Shown here: in pieces, positions 58,043-64,000 of the stretch
Layout of the letters: each line of letters starts with the position of its first letter
Numbering within the stretch: position 1 is the stretch's first letter
DNA from: Methylococcus sp. EFPC2
GTDB taxonomy: Bacteria; Pseudomonadota; Gammaproteobacteria; Methylococcales; Methylococcaceae
DNA: 64,000 bases
Direction: 5' to 3'
Assembly (NCBI RefSeq): GCF_016925495.1
Contig: NZ_CP070491.1
Location: forward strand, 2,294,001-2,358,000
Notes under the pieces: generated by a model
What the model saw: the letters and a program-made list of their open reading frames with translations, nothing else
What the model was told of the DNA's origin: nothing
Databases searched by the model: none
Translations under genes and position numbers: made by a program

Positions 58043-58159
58043 GGGAGTTCCTCATGAAGGCAGGTCCGGAGAGCGCCGGGATCGGACAGACCTCCGCCGC
58101 CTAGGCTAAAGAGTTTCGCCGGATTAGCCAAGCGGGCACCGGGCGAGTCGGGGCCCCGC

Positions 58160-58987
58160 TCAAGCGGCCAGCGTGATGCGCAGCGACAGGTCGATGGCGC
58201 GTACGTTTTTGGTCAAAGCCCCGACCGAGACATAGTCCACGCCCGTGTCGGCGATGGCCTTCACCGTGGCCAGATCGACATTGCCGGAGGCTTCCAGCGC
58301 TGCCCGACCGGCGGTGCGGATCACCGCTTCGCGCATCATGGTGAGGGTGAAGTTGTCCAGCAGCAGCCTCTTCGCCCCGGCCGCCAGGGCCTGTTCGAGT
58401 TCGTCCAGGCTTTCCACTTCGACCTCGATCGGCACTCCGGCATGCAGCGCGCGCGCTTCGTCCAGCGCACGCGCGATGGAACCGGCCGCCAGGATGTGGT
58501 TTTCCTTGATCAGGATGCCGTCGTCCAGTCTCATACGGTGATTGTGACATCCGCCGCAACGTACGGCGTATTTCTGCGCCTGTCGCAATCCCGGGACAGT
58601 CTTACGGGTATCGAGGACTTTCAGCGTCGTCCCGGCAACCGCCCGAGCGTATTCACGAGCCAGCGTAGCGGTGCCCGACAAAGTCTGCAAAAGATTCAGG
58701 GCGGTCCTTTCGCCGCTCAACAAGGCGCGCGCTGGCCCATCAAGCTGGCAGAGCGTGGTGCCGGCCTCGGCCTCCTCGCCTTCCCCCACCTGCCATTCGA
58801 TCCGCACCGTGTCATCCAGGCGCGCAAACACGGCGTCGAACCACGCCCGTCCACACAGCACCATTTTTTCGCGCGTGATCAAGCGGGCACTCGCCCACGC
58901 GTTTTTCGGCACGATCTGTGCCGTTAAGTCGCCCGTACCCAGATCCTCCGCCAAAAAGCGGTCTATTTCTGCCTCGCTCACCAACAC
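58160..58987 (-). CDS. nadC: Nicotinate-nucleotide pyrophosphorylase (quinolinate phosphoribosyltransferase)
   Basis: 275 residues. It converts quinolinate and PRPP to nicotinate mononucleotide in NAD synthesis. It has FLAEDLGTGDLTAQIVP, ERTALNLLQTLSGTAT, VLDTRKTVPGLRQAQKYAVR, CGGCHNHRMRLDDGILIKEN, VEVESLDELEQALAAGA and ADTGVDYVSVGALTKNVRAI. GTG 58987 is chosen, with AGAGG about 10 bases upstream; GTG 58981 is an alternative. It is divergent from the protease gene. nadA and nadB are not in the window. Confidence 0.95.
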   Translation of the reverse strand: MLVSEAEIDRFLAEDLGTGDLTAQIVPKNAWASARLITREKMVLCGRAWFDAVFARLDDTVRIEWQVGEGEEAEAGTTLCQLDGPARALLSGERTALNLLQTLSGTATLAREYARAVAGTTLKVLDTRKTVPGLRQAQKYAVRCGGCHNHRMRLDDGILIKENHILAAGSIARALDEARALHAGVPIEVEVESLDELEQALAAGAKRLLLDNFTLTMMREAVIRTAGRAALEASGNVDLATVKAIADTGVDYVSVGALTKNVRAIDLSLRITLAA

Positions 58988-59093
58988 TGCAGGTTTGCCT
59001 CTTCGGATTCTCGACGAACGCTCACTGTAAACGCTGAAACGGAAAATACAAACGTTCGCGAATTTGGCTCTGAGACACAAAGTATGCCGGCAT

Positions 59094-59133
59094 TGTGGCC
59101 GATGTCACAGTTTGAACACAGGATTCGGCCACA
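59094..59133. repeat. 9-bp inverted repeat between nadC and the protease gene
   Basis: TGTGGCCGA (59094-59102) and TCGGCCACA (59125-59133) are exact reverse complements 22 bases apart, in the 212-bp region between divergent starts. It may be an operator for either gene or a leader hairpin for the protease message. Confidence 0.45.
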
Positions 59134-59199
59134 CTGTGCCCCGTACCGATTTTGGAAATGTGCTTCCCGTTCCGGGAACGACTTCAAGGAGATAACGCG

Positions 59200-61461
59200 A
59201 TGAACACACCATACGATGCTCGCCGCAACTCGCGTGGCGGCCGTTGGCTGCTGGTTGCTGCCGTCGGGCTGTGCGCCGGCAACACACTTTGGGCGGCCGA
59301 TAAACCGATCGGCGCGAATTTGACCGTGGGCGCGGCAGGACTGTCGACCGAAGCGGCCGCTCAAACGCTCCAGGGTTATAACTATGTCCTGAAGTCGGGG
59401 AACGATGGCCTGGTCGAGTCGGTTGCCATAGCGGGCGAAAACGGCTCCGGAGCGGGGAATGCCGTGGCCGCCGGGCGGGCGGGCGAAAAAACGCCGGGCC
59501 CGCAAGCGGACGGCGCGACTGCCGGCAAAACGCTGATGAGCAAGAACATGCAGGGCAAGGAGGCCATAGCCGCCCTCGGCGCCAATTTGCCCGCGGTGGC
59601 GGCGGCTCACGGGATGACTCCCGAGCGCTTCAAGGAAGTGCTGGAACAGGATGCCACGGCGTGGATCGACGTGACCGGGCGCATGTATTACGTGGAAACT
59701 CCTCCCCCTCCGCAAGCACCCGAATTGGCGAGCGGAACCACCGACACCGCTTCGGCCGCAGCCACCGCCGCGCCTCTCGACCTGAACCAGACGTTCAAAC
59801 TGCACAGCCGCCCCGGCTCCAATCGGGTCATCTACCTGGACTTCAACGGCCAAACCATAACCGGCACGGCATGGAACAACTATGCGGGGAAAGCGACGCT
59901 CGAGGCGCCGGCCTTTGACCTGACCGGCAACCCGGCGCTGTTCGACGATACCGAACGGGCGCGCATCCAATACATCTGGCAGCGGGTGGCCGAGGATTAC
60001 GCGGCCTTCAACGTCGACGTGACCACCGAAGAGCCCCCTGCGGAGTCCCTGGATCGCAGCGGTTGGACCGATCCATCCTACGGAACCCGAGCACTCATCA
60101 CCAAGAACGTTTTGAATTGCGCCTGCGGCGGCATCGCCTATGTAGGCGTGTTCGATTACCCCAGCACCAGTTACAAACCTGCCTGGATCTTTTACGACAA
60201 TCTGGGAGCCGGCAACGAGAAATACGTGGCCGAAGCGATCACCCACGAAGTCGGACATAACCTCGGCTTAAACCATGATGGCACCACCAGTGTGGCGTAT
60301 TACCAGGGCCACGGCTCCGGTGCGACGGGCTGGGCTCCCATCATGGGTGTCGGTTATTACAAGGAACTCGTGCAATGGAGCCAGGGCGAATATCCCAACG
60401 CCAACAACAAGCAGGACGATTTCAGCATCATCCAAACCCACGGAGCACTGGTTCGGCCCGACGACGTCGGCAATACCACGGCCACCGCCACGACGCTCTC
60501 GGGTACGGTCAGCGGCAGCACGGTCAGCATCGACCGCACCGGCAATATCGAACAGCGAGGGGATGTGGATTTATACGCTTTCGCCACGACCGGAGGACCG
60601 GTCGACCTGACGGTCTATCCCGCGGCCCGTGGGCCGAACCTGGATGTGTCGGCGGAACTCTACGACTCCGCCGGCACACTGGTCCTCGCAGCAAATCCGG
60701 CCGACTCGCTGAGCGCCTCGCTATCCACGACGCTGGGGGCGGGCACGTATTACCTCAAGATCGACGGTACCGGCAAAGCCGCCACCGCCACCCATCCCGG
60801 CTACACCGACTACGGCAGCTTGGGGCAGTACCGCCTCACGGGCGCCATTACCCAGGAAGCCACCGCCCCAGCCAGTCTGCAGCCGCCCGTTGTCGTCGCT
60901 TCGGGATCGCCTCTGACGGGATTCGCTCCGCTGCCGGTCAGCTTCTCCAGCAACGGAACCACCGATGACGGAACCGTCGTTTCCTACCGTTGGGATTTCG
61001 GCGATGGTACGGCGGCAAACGAACCCAACCCCTTACACACCTATAGCAATGTGGGCACCTACACGGCCAAGCTGACGGTCGTCGACGACGCGGGTCTGAC
61101 GGCAAGCCAGGCCGTCACCGTTACGGTCGCGCCCGACCCTGCGTTGACCTCTCTGCGGGTCTCCCAGGTCTCGATCGGCCTGATCACCGTCAACAAGGTG
61201 ACCGCGGCCAAGGCGAGCGTGACCGTGACGAACGGCAAGGGTCGGCTCATCCCCAATGCGACCATCACCGGCAAATGGAGCAGCCTGGTGAACACAAATG
61301 CCAGGGCAATAAGCAACTCGTCCGGCGTGGCGACCCTGCTCTCGCCGCCCACGAAAGCCGCCAAGGGAACGTTCACCTTCTCGGTAACCGGCATCAGCCT
61401 GCCCGGCTATACCTATGAGCCGGCCACGAATGCCGTCAGTGCGGTCAGCATCAGCCGATAA
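59200..61461 (+). CDS. Secreted metzincin-type zinc metalloprotease with PPC-like and PKD domains
   Basis: 753 residues. AAGGAG precedes ATG 59200. A signal peptide (WLLVAAVGLCAGNTLWA) is followed by a ~150-residue possible propeptide, then the protease domain (SNRVIYLDFNGQTITGTAWN). The zinc motif HEVGHNLGLNH is at 349-359 (HExxHxxGxxH), and a Met-turn candidate is in APIMGVGYY (M382). Then come a PPC-like beta domain (RGDVDLYAFATTGGPVDLTV, AGTYYLKIDGTG), a PKD domain (YRWDFGDGTAANEPNPLHTY) and a C-terminal Ig-like domain (KASVTVTNGKGRLIPNATIT). It is probably exported by the type II route and acts outside the cell. The substrate is unknown. A strong terminator follows. Confidence 0.9.
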   Translation: MNTPYDARRNSRGGRWLLVAAVGLCAGNTLWAADKPIGANLTVGAAGLSTEAAAQTLQGYNYVLKSGNDGLVESVAIAGENGSGAGNAVAAGRAGEKTPGPQADGATAGKTLMSKNMQGKEAIAALGANLPAVAAAHGMTPERFKEVLEQDATAWIDVTGRMYYVETPPPPQAPELASGTTDTASAAATAAPLDLNQTFKLHSRPGSNRVIYLDFNGQTITGTAWNNYAGKATLEAPAFDLTGNPALFDDTERARIQYIWQRVAEDYAAFNVDVTTEEPPAESLDRSGWTDPSYGTRALITKNVLNCACGGIAYVGVFDYPSTSYKPAWIFYDNLGAGNEKYVAEAITHEVGHNLGLNHDGTTSVAYYQGHGSGATGWAPIMGVGYYKELVQWSQGEYPNANNKQDDFSIIQTHGALVRPDDVGNTTATATTLSGTVSGSTVSIDRTGNIEQRGDVDLYAFATTGGPVDLTVYPAARGPNLDVSAELYDSAGTLVLAANPADSLSASLSTTLGAGTYYLKIDGTGKAATATHPGYTDYGSLGQYRLTGAITQEATAPASLQPPVVVASGSPLTGFAPLPVSFSSNGTTDDGTVVSYRWDFGDGTAANEPNPLHTYSNVGTYTAKLTVVDDAGLTASQAVTVTVAPDPALTSLRVSQVSIGLITVNKVTAAKASVTVTNGKGRLIPNATITGKWSSLVNTNARAISNSSGVATLLSPPTKAAKGTFTFSVTGISLPGYTYEPATNAVSAVSISR

Positions 61462-61476
61462 GCGTCCCATCCCCCA

Positions 61477-61504
61477 CGCCCCGTCCGCAACGACGGGGCG
61501 TTTT
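61477..61504 (+). terminator. Rho-independent terminator of the protease gene
   Basis: CGCCCCGTC (61477-61485) pairs with GACGGGGCG (61492-61500) around a 6-base loop, followed by TTTT. It starts 16 bases after the stop codon. Confidence 0.92.
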
Positions 61505-61518
61505 ATTGCCCGACGAGC

Positions 61519-64000
61519 TCAATATTTCAATACCACCTCGGCGGGAAACGCTCCGATCACGGCCTCCGTATCCGTATAGGTGTTGATGGGCTTGCCGTTG
61601 ACGGTGACGCCCCTGAGCGGCGTCGAGCTCGGCGCAGCGACCACGATTTTTCCCGGCGGGAAACTCAGATCGCCGGTCAGACTCAAGTGCACTTCGCCGT
61701 TTGCTGCTGGGCGGAGCGCATAATTGAGCGTACCGTGCCACGTGGGCAGACCCTTGACCGATACGCCCTCGCCGCTGGCCAGCCACTCTGACGGCAATCC
61801 CGCCGCCAAAACCAGGGCTTGATCAGCCTCGCGCTCATAAGCGAACAGACTGCGAAATGCGCGGACATATTCGGCACCGATCCACGTATGGGGCATGTCG
61901 CCGATGAACTTGGGCGTTTTGGGGTCGCGCCAGACCACCTCGGCCCACTGGTTCCAAGCCGCGGGCCGCTGCCCCTGAAACAGGTAGTCAAGAAGGGCCA
62001 GCGCACGCTCGCGCTGCCCCAGATGGACCAAGGCCTCGGCCATGCGGACTTCATAAGGCGTATAGGCCGACCACTCGACCTCGCCGTCGCGGCGCTTTTG
62101 GAAATAGTCCCACCACTCGTCCAAGGTGTTTGCCAGTGCCGGCTGAGGAAGACGGGACAATTCCCCCCCCGGAGTGACGAACATGGCCACGGCGTTCGAA
62201 TCGAAATCCGCCAGTTCGGCCGAGGCCGGAATATAAGCGATCGCGCGCGCGTTCATGACATTCCGGATGGACGCGTACAAGTCACGGGCGAACTCGTCGC
62301 GCAACTCGGCATAGCGCCGCCGATGCTCTTCATCCATCACCCGTTCGGCGAGTTGTGCGGCATCCTTGAGTCCGCGCAGGGTCCAGAAATCGTCCCAGTA
62401 GGCGTGTACCGGTCGGGCGGCATAACCTTCATGACTGATGGACTCGGGCATCAAACCGTAAAAGATCCGCTTTTCTTCACGGGTCCGGTACGCGTCGGTC
62501 AGGCGCCGTTTCCGCAGGGATTCGATGTAGGACACGGCCTTGGCGATATGCGGCCACATCTCCCTGACGAAGCCGATGTCGTGCGTATAGCGGAAATATT
62601 CGGCGATCATGTAGATGAACTCGCCATGGCTGTCGTTTTCCGGCACGCCGTCGGGCCCTCGCCGGTCGACGCAGCAGGGTATCTTGCCGTTGGCAAACTG
62701 CTGGCCGGCGTACCAGGTGATGAAACTTCGCGCTTCTTTGGCGTAGCCCATGCCGAGCAAAGCGGAAGAAATGACTGCGCCGTCGCGTATCCAGGCACGG
62801 GCATAAGTACGGGATCCCGGCTGTAAGACTGGACCATCGCGATTGATCAGGATCCAGGCCAGATTGCTCTTGAGCGTATCGACAAACTTTCGGGCCATCA
62901 GCGGAACCCCGAACTCCACCTGAGCAAGGCGGGAGGCCCAGGCGTCTCGAGCCCGCTGGAGGTGAAAGCGCGCGGCTCTATCACCCTCTTCTCCGACCCA
63001 TTTTGATTCCGGTGTATCCTTCGCCCCACGAAACGGGACGGCCAGAAAAACTTCACGCGACGCACCCGGCGCCAGATCAAAGTCATATTCCAGTGCGCCG
63101 GACGCATAGCCGAAAGCGTCGACGACCTCGGATTCTCCCGGCACCTTGCCCTCCAGCAAATCATCGGTGACGGAGCCTTGTTCGAAGCTGAGCGCTCCGA
63201 AATGCAGAGGCTGGGGCCAAGGAACAACCAGGCGTTCGTCGTTGACCCAGATCGCGCGTCCATCCTGCTTCAGTCGGCCGATGCGCGTCGTACCCCCGAC
63301 CATGTTGAGGGACTGCCACAAGGGATTGACCTGGAAAGGCCGCAAGGCGAGAAACAACCGTGGCTGTACGCGTTCTGTCCGCCCGTTTTCGATGCGGTAG
63401 CGGGCATAGAGCACGCCGTCGTCGGCAAACGCGGTGGTTGTTAGCGCAAGCCCATCGTATTTCCACTTCACCGACGGTATCGGCAGATAGCCCTCGTCGA
63501 GTTCCTGCTCCGGATCGACGTCGTTCCAGGTGATCAACTTGCCGCCAGCGTAAAGAAAAGGCTCGATGGAAAACGCGCCTTTGTCGACCTCCAGTGCGCC
63601 ATCCGCCCCGAGCAGCGCTTCCTGGCGCGCGCCGTCGTCTTCGCCGACGACCGTAAAATAGGCCTGCTCCGCGAAGAAATAACGCGGATAGAGGCCGCGC
63701 GGCGCATCACTCGCGACGGACTGGAAGAATAGGTTGGGCGTGGCGGAGAACTCGAACGGCTGCACGCTTAGGGTATGGATACCATAACCTTGGCCGCGAC
63801 TGCTTTTGCTCAACGCCAAACGTAAAAAGCGTGACTCCGTGTCGGGCAAATAGATGTAATCGCGCCCCCCATTCCCGGCTGTGACGGAATGCACCGGCAA
63901 CCAGTGCACTCCGTCCGCGGAAATTTGCACCTGGTAAGCCCATGCGAAGTCCTCCCGGCTCCAATCGATTATCAGCCCGCCGTACTCGCGACTCTTCCGG
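61519..64000 (-). CDS. Discoidin (F5/8 type C)-like domain plus six-hairpin glycosidase-like protein, C-terminal part
   Basis: At least 826 residues; the frame stays open to the window edge, so the N-terminus is missing. The first visible part, REYGGLIIDWSREDFAWAYQ, then VQISADGVHWLPVHSV and SRFLRLALSKS, resembles a discoidin/F5-8C carbohydrate-binding domain. A beta-rich region follows, then an (alpha/alpha)6-type region with SRTYARAWIRDGAVISSALL, CCVDRRGPDGVPENDSHGEF, HAYWDDFWTLRGLKDA and ENDSHGEFIYMIAEYFRYTH-like helices, as in six-hairpin glycosidases. The C-terminus is a small beta domain ending FPAEVVLKY. The glycan substrate is unknown; candidate acids are in WIRDG and YWDDFW. It converges with the protease gene. 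Confidence 0.8.
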   Translation of the reverse strand, partial: RKSREYGGLIIDWSREDFAWAYQVQISADGVHWLPVHSVTAGNGGRDYIYLPDTESRFLRLALSKSSRGQGYGIHTLSVQPFEFSATPNLFFQSVASDAPRGLYPRYFFAEQAYFTVVGEDDGARQEALLGADGALEVDKGAFSIEPFLYAGGKLITWNDVDPEQELDEGYLPIPSVKWKYDGLALTTTAFADDGVLYARYRIENGRTERVQPRLFLALRPFQVNPLWQSLNMVGGTTRIGRLKQDGRAIWVNDERLVVPWPQPLHFGALSFEQGSVTDDLLEGKVPGESEVVDAFGYASGALEYDFDLAPGASREVFLAVPFRGAKDTPESKWVGEEGDRAARFHLQRARDAWASRLAQVEFGVPLMARKFVDTLKSNLAWILINRDGPVLQPGSRTYARAWIRDGAVISSALLGMGYAKEARSFITWYAGQQFANGKIPCCVDRRGPDGVPENDSHGEFIYMIAEYFRYTHDIGFVREMWPHIAKAVSYIESLRKRRLTDAYRTREEKRIFYGLMPESISHEGYAARPVHAYWDDFWTLRGLKDAAQLAERVMDEEHRRRYAELRDEFARDLYASIRNVMNARAIAYIPASAELADFDSNAVAMFVTPGGELSRLPQPALANTLDEWWDYFQKRRDGEVEWSAYTPYEVRMAEALVHLGQRERALALLDYLFQGQRPAAWNQWAEVVWRDPKTPKFIGDMPHTWIGAEYVRAFRSLFAYEREADQALVLAAGLPSEWLASGEGVSVKGLPTWHGTLNYALRPAANGEVHLSLTGDLSFPPGKIVVAAPSSTPLRGVTVNGKPINTYTDTEAVIGAFPAEVVLKY

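Overview
This is a GC-rich stretch of gammaproteobacterial chromosome, densely coded on both strands, with no insertion sequence, CRISPR array, tRNA or rRNA that I can recognise. The run gyrA-serC-pheA-hisC-tyrA-cmk-rpsA-ihfB-lapB, the run nagZ-hpt-thioinosine phosphorylase-tgt, and sdhCDAB-sdhE-ygfX are all typical of Gammaproteobacteria. A periplasmic methanethiol oxidase gene followed by its maturation gene would suit a methylotroph or methanotroph (Methylococcales is my best guess), but that assignment is inference.

Layout. 1-4327 (+): the end of a TetR regulator, a small DUF4242 protein, a secreted SBP56/methanethiol oxidase, and one polypeptide joining a SCO1/SenC domain to a di-haem MauG/peroxidase domain. 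A perfect 12-bp palindrome follows the TetR gene. 4608-7248 (+): a WecA-type sugar-phosphate transferase and dusA. 7290-9860 (-): a PAS-GGDEF-EAL protein whose EAL site looks damaged. 10002-13440 (-): purine/queuosine/murein-recycling operon nagZ-hpt-MTIP-tgt. 13528-14295 (+): a FliL-like secreted protein and a MIF-like tautomerase. 14335-17514 (-): tilS, accA and a dienelactone hydrolase-like enzyme. 17640-18437 (+): an unrecognised protein with an HDxxH motif. 18441-22432 (-): Kef/YbaL-type antiporter, smrA and lapB.

22501-32466 (-): ihfB, rpsA, cmk, tyrA, hisC, pheA, serC and gyrA; aroA and lapA are absent from the places they often occupy. 32757-35288 (+): a small unknown protein, a class V aminotransferase and a HARP-like/HTH-like unknown. 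35315-38449: ispG, a metallophosphoesterase and two small membrane proteins. 38863-41019 (+): tail-specific protease. 41100-43790 (-): a P-type ATPase that reads like a Na,K-ATPase alpha chain. 43883-50479 (-): yoaA helicase, a TPR lipoprotein, ygfX, sdhE and sdhBADC. 50592-53121 (-): HDOD protein and CHASE-GGDEF cyclase. 53213-58987 (-): 5'-nucleotidase, hemH, folE, ppk1 with an added helix-hairpin-helix, and nadC. 59200-61461 (+): a secreted metzincin-type protease. 61519-64000 (-): the C-terminal part of a large discoidin/six-hairpin glycosidase-like protein that leaves the window.

The most interesting parts are the mtoX/SCO-MauG locus with its likely TetR operator, the PPK1 fusion, the Na,K-ATPase-like pump, and the two unknown proteins at 17640 and 34671. 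Most of the window is housekeeping. Functional calls rest on motif recognition by eye; no database search was possible.
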